Source: JAWKTT01 sp041398965
GTDB taxonomy: Bacteria > Planctomycetota > Planctomycetia > Planctomycetales > Planctomycetaceae
Direction of reading: 5' to 3'
DNA length: 64,000 nt
Assembly: GCA_041398965.1 (NCBI GenBank)
Contig: JAWKTT010000005.1
Coordinates: 1 to 64,000, forward strand
Numbering within the stretch: the stretch's first letter is position 1; each line of letters starts with the position of its first letter. The position numbers and the translations under genes were made by a program. The notes under the pieces were generated by a model. It made no database searches. It was given only the letters and a program-made list of their open reading frames with translations, and was not told the origin of the DNA. Below, piece by piece: positions 9,490-18,662 of this stretch.

Positions 9490-9679
9490 CCGCACCGCGC
9501 AGGGAATTCCAATTGAAGGGAGGTCGGCGAAGGTTCGCAATCGAAACAGACAAGAACAGGTTGGTTGAAGCCTGGACTATCGTAGACTCCCGCTGCTTCT
9601 TACGGTTAGAATTCATCAAAAGCAAGATAGAACGGGCAGAAGAGATCGCTTCACTCTTGAACAGGAAACATGGTTCATC

Positions 9680-11056
9680 ATGCTGACACTTAAAGGGAAT
9701 GGTGAGACGACCACATGCAGTGGGGTGACCCGTCGCGACTTTATGACTGTCGGGGCGCTGGGGGCGATTGGGTTGTCGATGCCACAGTATCTGGCGGCCA
9801 AAGAAGCGGGCATCGTCGACAAAAAGCACGACAATCGGGCCTGTATCATGATCTTCAACCTGGGGGCCCCGAGTCATATCGACCTCTGGGACATGAAGCC
9901 TCAGGCGGCTGCGGAAGTTCGCGGACCGTTTCAGCCAATTGCGACAGCAGTGCCGGGGATGGAACTCTCTGAGATTCTGCCGCATCATGCCCGCATCGCC
10001 GACAAGTTCTCGCTCGTCCGTTCGTGCCACCACACCGGAGCTGCGGTCCATGATGCCGGTTGGCAGATGCTACAAACGGGACGTCAATTTACGGGGGGAG
10101 TCAACACTCCGCATGCGGGCGCGGTTTGCAGTTACCTGCGCGGGCGGAAGACCGACTTGCCGCCGTTTGTTGTGCTCCCCGAGTTAATGGGGCGCGGCGG
10201 AGGGAACTTGCCGAACGGTCAGGCGGGGGGCTTTCTGGGAAAGGCTCACGATCCCTTCGCCCTGAATGCCGACCCATCGAAGCCGAACTTTCAGGTCCCT
10301 GACTTACTACCACCTCAAGAGATTGGCGATGTCCGACTCGAACGACGTCGCAAGCTGCGTGACGTGGTGGATGAGACACTTCAAGTGTTCGAAGCGACCG
10401 AGAACGCGACCTTGATGAACGAAAACTTTGATGCGGCGTTTCGGATGATGACGAGTCCGCAGGCAAGAACGGCGTTTGATCTCTCTCTCGAACCACAGGC
10501 TGTTCGCGATCGATATGGTATGAACCGGTTTGGTCAGTGCTGTTTGCTTGCCCGACGACTCATCGAGGCCGGTGTCCGCTTTATTACGATCAACACCTTC
10601 CTCACGGTGTTCAACGAAATTACATGGGACATTCATGGATCGAAGCCGTTTACTTCAATTGAAGGGATGAAGAACATTGTCTGTCCGATGTACGATCAAG
10701 CCTACTCGGCATTGATTGAGGACTTGGAGCAACGAGGGCTGTTGGGGGACACTCTCGTTTGTAACGTCTCAGAGTTTGGCCGGACTCCACGAGTCAATCC
10801 GGCTGGTGGTCGTGACCATTGGCCGCAGTGCTTCACTACCTATTTCGCAGGAGGTGGCGTGCAAGGGGGCCGAGTGATCGGGGCGAGCGACCCCATCGGC
10901 GGCGTCCCCGCCGACCGACCGGTCGACCCCGGAACCATCGTGGCAACAATCTTCAAGAGTCTGGGATTCAACTTGGAAAGCCATCTCCCAGGCCCCGCTG
11001 GTCGTCCTTTTCCGCTGGTCGACTTCGGCAAACGGGAAATTCACGAACTGTTTTGA
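9680..11056 (+). CDS. DUF1501 (sulfatase-fold) secreted protein
   Basis: 458 residues. The N-terminus has a Tat-like TRRDFMTVGALGAIGLS segment (residues 17-33). The DUF1501 core follows: IFNLGAPSHIDLWDMKP, RSCHHTGAAVHDAGWQM, GVRFITIN, and SEFGRTP..N..GGRDHWP near the C-terminus. The domain belongs to the alkaline phosphatase/sulfatase superfamily. In planctomycetes it is usually paired with a DUF1553/DUF1549 cytochrome-type protein, but no such partner is adjacent here. Its reaction is unknown. A strong hairpin lies just after the stop codon. Confidence 0.87.
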   Translation: MLTLKGNGETTTCSGVTRRDFMTVGALGAIGLSMPQYLAAKEAGIVDKKHDNRACIMIFNLGAPSHIDLWDMKPQAAAEVRGPFQPIATAVPGMELSEILPHHARIADKFSLVRSCHHTGAAVHDAGWQMLQTGRQFTGGVNTPHAGAVCSYLRGRKTDLPPFVVLPELMGRGGGNLPNGQAGGFLGKAHDPFALNADPSKPNFQVPDLLPPQEIGDVRLERRRKLRDVVDETLQVFEATENATLMNENFDAAFRMMTSPQARTAFDLSLEPQAVRDRYGMNRFGQCCLLARRLIEAGVRFITINTFLTVFNEITWDIHGSKPFTSIEGMKNIVCPMYDQAYSALIEDLEQRGLLGDTLVCNVSEFGRTPRVNPAGGRDHWPQCFTTYFAGGGVQGGRVIGASDPIGGVPADRPVDPGTIVATIFKSLGFNLESHLPGPAGRPFPLVDFGKREIHELF

Positions 11057-11060
11057 CTGC

Positions 11061-11097
11061 CCATCCGGTGACAAACTCCTGAGGTCACGGCGGATGG
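11061..11097. terminator. Hairpin directly after the DUF1501 stop
   Basis: CCATCCG followed by GTGAC pairs with GTCAC and CGGATGG, with a two-base bulge and an 11-base loop. It begins 5 bases after the stop codon, and no T-run follows. Position and stability suggest a transcription terminator or mRNA 3'-end stabiliser. The rest of the 344-base gap to the convergent helicase gene (to 11400) shows nothing I can name. Confidence 0.5.
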
Positions 11098-11400
11098 AAT
11101 TCGGTGAATGACCAGTTCGGATGGTGACGAGTCCGAGAGACGCTGTTTGTGGTTCACGACCGCATCCTCTCCCGTTTCCCCCACTCTTGTCTTCCTGTTT
11201 CAGAGGGTTCTGAGCGCGAGACAGAATGGACCGACCAGCAGTCACTGAGTCGTGGGTGAGAATGGGTGTGAGTTGTGGGTCCTCTTCCAGCGACATGTCG
11301 GGGAACTGGGGCCGATCAGGAGATTCACTATCACCGACATCGGGGGCAGTTTTCTTTCTCGCTCCCTGAGAATGTGCGCAATGCATCCATGCAACGGTTT

Positions 11401-14400
11401 CTACTTCGATATCAACTCCCAGACTTCTTGGAGTCGTTTTTCAGAGACGGGGACTGCGGTCTTCATTTGCTGGGCAAAGAGGGAGACGCGGTATTCTTCT
11501 AAGAGCCAACGAAAGCCGTCGAGGTGAGGGCGGTAGGGGTGTTTCTTTTTGAGACGGTGGGTCTCTTCGAGTTTTCCGAGCCAGGGTTGCAGGTTCTGCA
11601 TGGCTCTTTGATCCTTCTGAAATCCGCCGGCAGCAATCTTCCCCCAACGATGAGACATTGCTTTGAAATAGCGCGGATACTGAAGGAGCCAGCCCCAAGG
11701 AGTCTCGGTGAAGAAGCCAGAGGGAACCAGTTGTTCGAGTTGTCGACGCATGTCGTCCGCCACCGGTCGCAGGGCCGGGGGGATCGTCCCTTCCAGAAAA
11801 CGTCGAGTTTCGTGATAGCCGCTGAGCAACGGCTCGGTGAGGGCGGCTAATTCTTGTGCTGCGACGCTGAGATGATTTCGTGCTCGTTTAAGTCGTTCGG
11901 TCCAAGCGTCTGCAGTTCGTGGAAGCTCTTTCTCGATGCCGAACAACGCACGATCGGCCATTCGTTCGCACAGGGCTTCGTGGAGTGATGTTCCGCCGGG
12001 GAGCGACATTCCGAGCACGTTGATCCGGTCGAATTTCGGGAGATGCTTCACTTGGACTTCGATCCGACTCCTGTCGGTGTGGAGATAGAGTCGAACGAGA
12101 CTCCGTCGTGTCCGTTGTTCGGCTTCTTGCGGATTATCGGTAAGCCGTAATGAAAACGTGAGAGGCGCGATACCGCTGTGCGACGATGTTTTGGCCGCAG
12201 ATGATCCCTTCGGAGCACTCTCACGATTCGACGGACTCGGTGGCGGACTCGACTCCACGAGCAAAGGATAGGCGGTCACTGTGACGCCACTCCGTTCGAT
12301 GGTTACTGTTTTGGGCAACTCATCAAAGTCCCAATGGGTGATCCCGTCGCGAGTCCAGCGAACGTCGCGAACCGCTTTCACCGCCTGCGAAGCCTGTTGT
12401 CCGAGTTCTTGTTTCAGCTCTTCGATGCTGCGACCCGCCGAAACTTCGGACCCTTGTTTGTCGACGACGCGGATGTTCATGGACAGATGGCTCGGCAGCC
12501 GTGCGAGGTCGAACGACTCGGGCGGGACATGTTCTCCCGACATCTTGCGGAGCGTGAGGGCGAGTTGCTCGACGATCTCCCCTTCGCCAAAGTTGAGCAT
12601 CGGGACGATTTCGCGGGCGGTGTCGTTGGCCGGGACGAACATCCGTCGTAACTCTTTTGGTAACGTCTTGATGAGGGCCGCAATCTTCTCTTCGAGCAGA
12701 CCTGGGACGAGCCAGCCGAGTCGTGAGGGTGGGAGTTGGTTGACCGCTTCCTGCGGAACAATGACGGTGATGCCGTCTTGCGAGGTCCCCGGCTCCAGTT
12801 TGTATTCAAGCTTGAGGGTCATCGATCCGATGGAGATCGAATCGGGAAAATCGTGTCGTTCTGGCATCGCATACGGGTCGAGCAGTAACGCTTCCCGCGT
12901 GAACCAGAGTCGCTCCGGGTCGGTCTGCTCGACCTCTCTTCGCCACTTCTCGAAGCTCGGACCATCGACGACATCGGCTGGCAAACGGTCATCAAAGAAG
13001 GCGAACTCGGCATCTTCTGTGTGGAAGAAACTCCCTTGTCTCAGCTTCGCTTGCCACTCGGCCAACTCCTCCTTGAGCATTTCATTATGGGTGACGAAAT
13101 CGCCACGAGAGCGGTAGTCTCCTTCGACTAATCCGTTACGGATGAACAGCTCTCGCGACAGTTTCGGGTCGATCTTGCCGTATCGGACAAGTCGACCAGC
13201 AACAATGGGGAGACCGAAGAGAAGTACCTTTTCGTACGCCATGACCGCAGCCGATTTCTTGCTCCAGTGCGGTTCGCTGTACGTCTTCTTAATGAGATGC
13301 GGAGCGATACGTTCGATCCACTCCGGCTGCACCGGGGCGATACAGCGGGCGAATCGCCGTGTCGTTTCGACAAGCTCAGCCGCCACGATCCACTTCGGTT
13401 TTTTCTTAAAGACGACCGACCCCGGCCAGAGAAAAAACGTCTGTCCCCCAGCCCCCGTGTACTCATGCGTTTCCCCAGCCAGGCCGACGTTCGAGAGCAG
13501 GCCGGTCAGAATCGCCCGATGGACCGAGTCCGCATTCGGAAAAAGCGGTTGCGACTCGGTCGATGCCTGAGCACCACTGTCGACCGGCTGCTCGATGCGT
13601 CCTGACTGTAGATTTCGCGATTGTTGCCGCCGGGACGATTGTTGACCGGGGGGAGTTGATTGTGTTGCTGGTGATGCTGCCGTTGTGTTGTCGCTTTCCG
13701 ATGTTGTGACTCGCGGGGCTGTGGCGACACTGTTTCCCTTCTTGCGTCGACGTCGCTTCTTCTTTGCCGACACGGCGGGGGGGGGCACCTGTCGTTGCTC
13801 GGACTTCGCGGCGTCGCGGACTTTCTCCTCGGCCCGCTCCAACACTCCAGCCGACACGGCGACCTGCCGCAGTTGTCGGTACAGGTCCCGCCATTCGCGC
13901 ATCCGATTGAACGACAGATAATTCTGATGGCACGCCTTACGAAGTTTGCTGGCAGATAACTTTTCCTTCAAGTCATCGTAGAATTGCCAGAGTCGTAAGT
14001 AGCCGATGAAGTCAGAGCGATCATCTTTGAACTTCGCGTGTGCTTGATCGGCCTGTTGTTGCTTGTCGACAGGTCTCTCGCGGGGGTCACGGAGTTCGAG
14101 AGCTGCGGCGATGATGAGCACCTCGTCGACACATCGCTCCTCGGCCCCGGCGAGGATCATCCGCCCAATCGATGGGTCGCAGGGGAGCTTTGCCAGTTGC
14201 CGACCGATGGGAGTTAACTCATCCTTTTCGTCGATGGCCCCGAGTTCAAACAATGTCTTCAGCCCGCCACGAATCGCTCCCGGCTTTGGCGATTCAAGCA
14301 ACGGGAAGTCTTCAATCCTGCCGAGTTGCAAGGATTTCATTCTCAGCAAGACGTCCGCAAGATTCGTCCGCAGAATTTCCGGCGGAGTGAACCGCTCCCG

Positions 14401-15660
14401 CCCAAGGAAATCTCGTTCTTCATACAGTCGCACGCAAATGCCCGGCCCAAGACGCCCGCAGCGTCCCTTCCGTTGATCGGCTGATGCTTGCGAGATTGGC
14501 TCGATCGGAAGTCGCTGGACCTTCGACGATGCCGCGAATCGACTAATCCTTGCGAGCCCTGGATCGACGACATACCGAATTCCAGGCACCGTCAGCGACG
14601 ATTCAGCGACGTTCGTCGCCACGACGATGCGGCGTCCCGAATGCGGCTGAAAAATCGTGTTCTGCTCAGATTCGGACAATCGCCCAAAAAGTGGGACGAT
14701 CTCCGTCCGACTGTTGTCAAGATCCCCATCGAACGTCCGTCCTCGCAGCACGCGACAGGTCTCGCGGATGTCTCGCTCGGTCGGCATGAAGACGAGAATA
14801 TCGCCCGGCCCCTCAGCCGCCAGTTCCTGACAGGCATCTGCCGTCGTCCGCTGCCAGTCGACTTCACCGACATCGTCGTCGCTGACTTGCGGCGGGCGGT
14901 AACGGGTTTCGACCGGAAATGTTCGCCCGGAAACTTCAATGACTGGTGCAGGGCCAAGGGCATCGGCAAAGAACTCTGCGTAGCGTTCGACATCGATCGT
15001 GGCTGACGTGATGATGACTCGCAGTTCAGGGCGTCGCGGTAAGATGCGTTTGAGATAGCCCAGCAGGAAGTCGATATTGAGCGACCGCTCGTGCGCTTCA
15101 TCGATGATGAGTGTATCGTATTGCAAGAGGTCGCGATCGGTTTGCGTTTCTGCCAGGAGGATTCCGTCGGTCATGAGTTTGATGTATGTCTTCGGTGACG
15201 TCGCATCAGTGAACCGAATCTTAAATCCGACGGCATCCCCGACCTTCGACTTCAGTTCTTCTGCGACCCGACTCGACACCGACCGAGCTGCCAATCGCCG
15301 GGGTTGCGTATGGCCAATGATCCCTTCAATCCCCCGTCCCAGTTCGAGGCAAATCTTCGGCAGTTGCGTCGACTTCCCCGAACCGGTCTCTCCGCAGAGG
15401 ACGACGACCTGTCGGTCACGAATCGTTGCCGCGATCTCGTCTTTGACCGCGGTGATCGGCAACTCGGGGTCATACGTGACCACCGGTCGTTCCCGCTCCT
15501 TGGCATCCCGCATAGCGAGCGATCGATCCAGGATGGCTCGAGCTTCCGTCAACTTCCGATCAAACGGTTCCCCTCGCCGCTCCCGCCGTCGCATCTCCTC
15601 AAGCAACTTCCTCAGCCCCCTCCGATCGCGCAGCAACGACCGCTCGATCTGTGCGGACAT
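11401..15660 (-). CDS. hrpA: ATP-dependent RNA helicase HrpA
   Basis: About 1419 residues from the ATG at 15660 (MSAQIERSLL); an upstream ATG adds 28 unlike residues. It is a DEAH-box helicase: GETGSGKSTQ (Walker A), HTQPRRLAARSV, IIDEAHERSLN (DEAH box), SATID, and QRKGRCGRLGPG (motif VI). Helicase-associated regions and the long C-terminal DUF3418-type region of HrpA follow. HrpA acts in mRNA processing and in rescue of stalled ribosomes in enterobacteria. Odd feature: a low-complexity linker at about residues 610-705, with a run of about ten Lys/Arg and then Gln/Ser/Pro-rich sequence, separates the helicase core from the C-terminal half. The gene appears monocistronic. Confidence 0.92.
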   Translation of the reverse strand: MSAQIERSLLRDRRGLRKLLEEMRRRERRGEPFDRKLTEARAILDRSLAMRDAKERERPVVTYDPELPITAVKDEIAATIRDRQVVVLCGETGSGKSTQLPKICLELGRGIEGIIGHTQPRRLAARSVSSRVAEELKSKVGDAVGFKIRFTDATSPKTYIKLMTDGILLAETQTDRDLLQYDTLIIDEAHERSLNIDFLLGYLKRILPRRPELRVIITSATIDVERYAEFFADALGPAPVIEVSGRTFPVETRYRPPQVSDDDVGEVDWQRTTADACQELAAEGPGDILVFMPTERDIRETCRVLRGRTFDGDLDNSRTEIVPLFGRLSESEQNTIFQPHSGRRIVVATNVAESSLTVPGIRYVVDPGLARISRFAASSKVQRLPIEPISQASADQRKGRCGRLGPGICVRLYEERDFLGRERFTPPEILRTNLADVLLRMKSLQLGRIEDFPLLESPKPGAIRGGLKTLFELGAIDEKDELTPIGRQLAKLPCDPSIGRMILAGAEERCVDEVLIIAAALELRDPRERPVDKQQQADQAHAKFKDDRSDFIGYLRLWQFYDDLKEKLSASKLRKACHQNYLSFNRMREWRDLYRQLRQVAVSAGVLERAEEKVRDAAKSEQRQVPPPAVSAKKKRRRRKKGNSVATAPRVTTSESDNTTAASPATQSTPPGQQSSRRQQSRNLQSGRIEQPVDSGAQASTESQPLFPNADSVHRAILTGLLSNVGLAGETHEYTGAGGQTFFLWPGSVVFKKKPKWIVAAELVETTRRFARCIAPVQPEWIERIAPHLIKKTYSEPHWSKKSAAVMAYEKVLLFGLPIVAGRLVRYGKIDPKLSRELFIRNGLVEGDYRSRGDFVTHNEMLKEELAEWQAKLRQGSFFHTEDAEFAFFDDRLPADVVDGPSFEKWRREVEQTDPERLWFTREALLLDPYAMPERHDFPDSISIGSMTLKLEYKLEPGTSQDGITVIVPQEAVNQLPPSRLGWLVPGLLEEKIAALIKTLPKELRRMFVPANDTAREIVPMLNFGEGEIVEQLALTLRKMSGEHVPPESFDLARLPSHLSMNIRVVDKQGSEVSAGRSIEELKQELGQQASQAVKAVRDVRWTRDGITHWDFDELPKTVTIERSGVTVTAYPLLVESSPPPSPSNRESAPKGSSAAKTSSHSGIAPLTFSLRLTDNPQEAEQRTRRSLVRLYLHTDRSRIEVQVKHLPKFDRINVLGMSLPGGTSLHEALCERMADRALFGIEKELPRTADAWTERLKRARNHLSVAAQELAALTEPLLSGYHETRRFLEGTIPPALRPVADDMRRQLEQLVPSGFFTETPWGWLLQYPRYFKAMSHRWGKIAAGGFQKDQRAMQNLQPWLGKLEETHRLKKKHPYRPHLDGFRWLLEEYRVSLFAQQMKTAVPVSEKRLQEVWELISK

Positions 15661-16243
15661 TTCGGAGAGTGGAGAGTCATTCGGTTTCACAGTGGGATTG
15701 TCACAACTCTCACCAGGATTCCAAGTGAGCACGAAGCAGCACACACAGGACGCGGGGGCAATGCCGTCTGTTGTCCAAGGGATAGCGGAGAGATGTCCAT
15801 TTGAAGTTGCTTCGTGCGTTAAGGCGAAAAGAGCGAATCGATGTCAAGTGTCGCAAGAGTTTCGCAAGGCGATGCGTGCCACGTTTAATGGGTGACCATC
15901 GCAGCTTCCATTGTCCTCGCAGTTTGGGTGTGAGGTTGGCTTCGCTCGGAACGTCGGCACTGATGGCGGTGGCTTCGTGTGCTGGCACCACACGACCGCT
16001 TTGGGCTCGAGTGTGACAGTTTCGGCGTCGCTCCGAACCGCAGATTCCGGCGCATTTGCGATACGCTTCGCAAAAGTCGCCGGGGCGAGCAACAAGGGGT
16101 CGAATGCGGGGAACAGATCGCCGGCTTACGACGGGGTCATCGATGCCCGGCAGAACGCAGCCAGGAGTATGAGGGAGTATCTCAGGAACTGATCCGTCCT
16201 GCTTCTGCCTATCCGATTCAGGGCAGTCGCTGATGTGGATGGC
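15661..16243. other. Intergenic stretch without a supported gene
   Basis: This gap of about 580 bases upstream of hrpA holds several short overlapping frames on both strands. None shows a convincing start signal, family motif or consistent coding pattern. It probably includes the hrpA promoter, but I could not pick out a clear site. Confidence 0.5.
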
Positions 16244-17251
16244 CTATTTCAATTGCAACATCGTCTCAGGGAACTGTTGCTGGAGCTTGGCCTCAATCTC
16301 AGGTGTGAAGGGGACTTTGCCCGGCACCAGACGCAGTGACTTGAGGTAAGCGAACTCCTTGAAAATTTCGAGGCGTGCGTCCGAAAGTTCGATTCGGCCG
16401 AGTTCCAATTGTTCCAACTGCTTCATACTCGCAATGACCTTCAGATCGCTGTCGGAAAACTTCTGCACATTGGTGAACGTGAGGCGTCGCAATGTGGTGA
16501 GATTCTTAATGAAAGAAATACTCTCCGGGGAATCAAAGCCCTCGCCGAGTTGGAGGTATTCGAGAGGAAGTCCCCTGATGTGAACGAGCGACTGAGGAGT
16601 TGCATTGGAGGCCCCAAGCTCCAGTCCTTTGAGCTTCGTCAGCTTCGCCAGGTGAGGAGCGCCGGCGTCGGTAAAGTGCGCGTGGGCGAGGCTGATGCTT
16701 TCGAGGTTCGGAAGATGGTCGCAGAGTTCCTTCAGACCCTCATCGTCGATTCGACTGCCACGATGGCTGACCTTCGTCACTTTTCCCCAGTTGGTGCATT
16801 TGGCATAGGCCCGGCCAGTAATGTTGGTGCCGACGAAGGAGAAGGTTTCGAGGTTCGTCAGCCCCGCAAAGGTCTCCATGCCTGCGTCGGTGAGTTTGCC
16901 GTTGTTAGTCAAACGGAGCGTCTTGAGGTTCGCGAGTTTGCCGAGCGGCTTGATCCAATCGTCGTTGGCTTTTGTGGAGATCACGTTTAGCGATTCCAAC
17001 GTCGTGATGTTCCCCAAATGCTCGAAGAAGGCCGCGTCATACGGGTCGTCCTTCCGATGGTCGTGCGGACCTGCGCCAGGGACAGCCAGGTCGACGAGCT
17101 TCAGACTGAGCCCATCTTCGGTTCTTTCGACTTTCCCCTTTGCTCCTTCGACGATGCCAATGACCGCCTCGACATGCGGGTCGAGTGCGAATGCCGATGT
17201 CGAGACAAAAAGGTGAGTGAGGGCGCAGAAGAACGCAATGATGAGTTTCAT
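16244..17251 (-). CDS. Secreted leucine-rich-repeat protein
   Basis: 335 residues with a clear signal peptide (hydrophobic residues 3-21, cleavage near AFA). From about residue 80 there are irregular repeats of the L..L.L......D..L..L.. type, for example LANLKTLRLTNN, LTNLETFSFVGTN and MKQLEQLELGRIELSD. They resemble the LRR class common in planctomycetes. No enzymatic domain is visible; it is likely a periplasmic or surface binding protein. It follows the unknown 412-residue secreted protein by 90 bases on the same strand. Confidence 0.75.
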   Translation of the reverse strand: MKLIIAFFCALTHLFVSTSAFALDPHVEAVIGIVEGAKGKVERTEDGLSLKLVDLAVPGAGPHDHRKDDPYDAAFFEHLGNITTLESLNVISTKANDDWIKPLGKLANLKTLRLTNNGKLTDAGMETFAGLTNLETFSFVGTNITGRAYAKCTNWGKVTKVSHRGSRIDDEGLKELCDHLPNLESISLAHAHFTDAGAPHLAKLTKLKGLELGASNATPQSLVHIRGLPLEYLQLGEGFDSPESISFIKNLTTLRRLTFTNVQKFSDSDLKVIASMKQLEQLELGRIELSDARLEIFKEFAYLKSLRLVPGKVPFTPEIEAKLQQQFPETMLQLK

Positions 17252-17341
17252 GTTGAGGGCACTTGATTCTGGGTTACGGATGCTCGTCGTTTCGCTGGGC
17301 GATGAAGAACCCCAGGATCAGGAACTACGAACGTAAATCCA

Positions 17342-18580
17342 TTAGTATTTTGGGAAGATGGCTGGAGTCGGGAAGCGGTCTTCGTGGTTGCCGTCCCCCA
17401 GGAACTCTTCTCGAGGTACATCCACGGCAGGCCAACTGGAAGGTCGGACACGAACGACTCTGCCGGGGCGGATGCCCTCGATAATGAGGTCCGTCTCAAA
17501 TCGAACCTGGATACCACTGCTCCCCAAAGGGACTTCTTCAGTCCCCTTGATGACGTCGAGAATGGGGCCTTTGGAGGCCATATGTGCGGGGCCATAACTT
17601 CCGCCCAAGTGTTTTAAGGTGTTCTCAGAGGCGTTCATCAGCGCTGTGCCTCCTTTCTGAAAATCGGCATAAAGGGATGCATCCATGCCGCCGAACAATG
17701 TTGCGGTCACGGTCGCACGTCCGAACTTGCCATATTCAACATCATCAATCCAGGCGGGCATCCAGCGACTGCGAATGAAGGCCTTATGGGTCTCGGTTTG
17801 AAGGTGGGCAGCTCGTTTGATCGCAGTGTCGTCCAGCCAAATGTCCGAGATGTGGAAACGAGTGAACACGCCGCTTGGTGTGGGCTTCCAGGTGATCCCG
17901 AGCAGGACGGCCTGGCCATCAAGGGCAGTCTTTCCGCTGGCGGGCCAGATGCCCTCGTCGACCAAATCCTCCACGACAAGGCACTCGCGGCCGCGCCAGA
18001 TGCGGGTAGCAGCATCGAACGTCATCGATTCCTCGCTGGCTTTACCGTCTTTGCCGACCTTCGGCTCGCGACTGGCCACAATCATGCCCGCGTTGTCCTT
18101 GATATCGACTTCCTTCAGCTTCCAGACTTTGCCCTCGCGAAGGCAGTAGCTCGGCTCATCTTCGAGAAGAAGCACGTGGTTCTCGGCCGGGTAGATGCCG
18201 GCGCCGCTGTAGCCAGAGTTTCTCTCCCGGCTATCAACCGGCAACACCGGCACGGCGGAAGTCTGCGGGTCGGGTGGGAGAAATGCCTGGACGTGCAGAA
18301 CGGTGCCAAGCGGGATGTCTCGCAGGTCCGCCGGTGCGCTGTGATAACGGACTATGCCGTAGGGCAGCATGGCAAAAGGGTGCGGAGCATTTCGGAAATA
18401 GGTCCCCTCTCCCTGAACGCGAAGGCTGCCGCGACGGTTGGCATGATCCACGAACACCAATTCGCCTCGATAAGAGAGTGCCTTTTCCTGCGGAGGAAAT
18501 TTTCCTGCTTCGGGTCGGAAAGGTTCATCGGCTGAAAGGTTCGTCATCCATTGTGACATGCCGAGACAAATCGTAACCAT
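17342..18580 (-). CDS. Unrecognised secreted protein downstream of DUF1552
   Basis: About 412 residues from the ATG at 18580. I do not recognise a domain. A short hydrophobic N-terminus precedes a beta-rich protein with conserved-looking stretches such as SYRGELVFVDHANRRGSL, VLHVQAFLPP, GITWKPTPSGVFTRFH and SRWMPAWIDDVEYGKFG. The frame also runs back to 18655, but that extension translates a REP palindrome and overlaps the DUF1552 3' end. The REP insertion may therefore have rebuilt the start region. Position after the DUF1592 and DUF1552 genes suggests a shared operon and role; I cannot say what it does. Confidence 0.6.
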   Translation of the reverse strand: MVTICLGMSQWMTNLSADEPFRPEAGKFPPQEKALSYRGELVFVDHANRRGSLRVQGEGTYFRNAPHPFAMLPYGIVRYHSAPADLRDIPLGTVLHVQAFLPPDPQTSAVPVLPVDSRERNSGYSGAGIYPAENHVLLLEDEPSYCLREGKVWKLKEVDIKDNAGMIVASREPKVGKDGKASEESMTFDAATRIWRGRECLVVEDLVDEGIWPASGKTALDGQAVLLGITWKPTPSGVFTRFHISDIWLDDTAIKRAAHLQTETHKAFIRSRWMPAWIDDVEYGKFGRATVTATLFGGMDASLYADFQKGGTALMNASENTLKHLGGSYGPAHMASKGPILDVIKGTEEVPLGSSGIQVRFETDLIIEGIRPGRVVRVRPSSWPAVDVPREEFLGDGNHEDRFPTPAIFPKY

Positions 18581-18601
18581 TCCACAATGCAAGAAAAGTA
18601 G

Positions 18602-18662
18602 GGCAGGTTTACAACCTGCCATCCTGATCCCTTTTCGTAATCTGGCAGGCCACAAACCTGCC
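18602..18662. repeat. Pair of REP-like palindromes at the DUF1552 3' end
   Basis: Two hairpins occur 24 bases apart. One has 8-base arms GGCAGGTT/AACCTGCC with a TAC loop (18602-18620); the other has arms GGCAGG/CCTGCC (18644-18662). They match the palindromes around the transposase gene at 20197-20901. They overlap the last codons of the DUF1552 frame and the upstream extension of the next gene. Confidence 0.75.

Noticed and set aside
12281..13117. 278-codon plus-strand frame inside hrpA
   Set aside because: Ser/Arg-rich sequence without motifs, fully opposite the helicase coding sequence.
15801..16233. Short plus-strand frames upstream of hrpA
   Set aside because: Several overlapping frames compete, none with a ribosome-binding site or recognisable domain.
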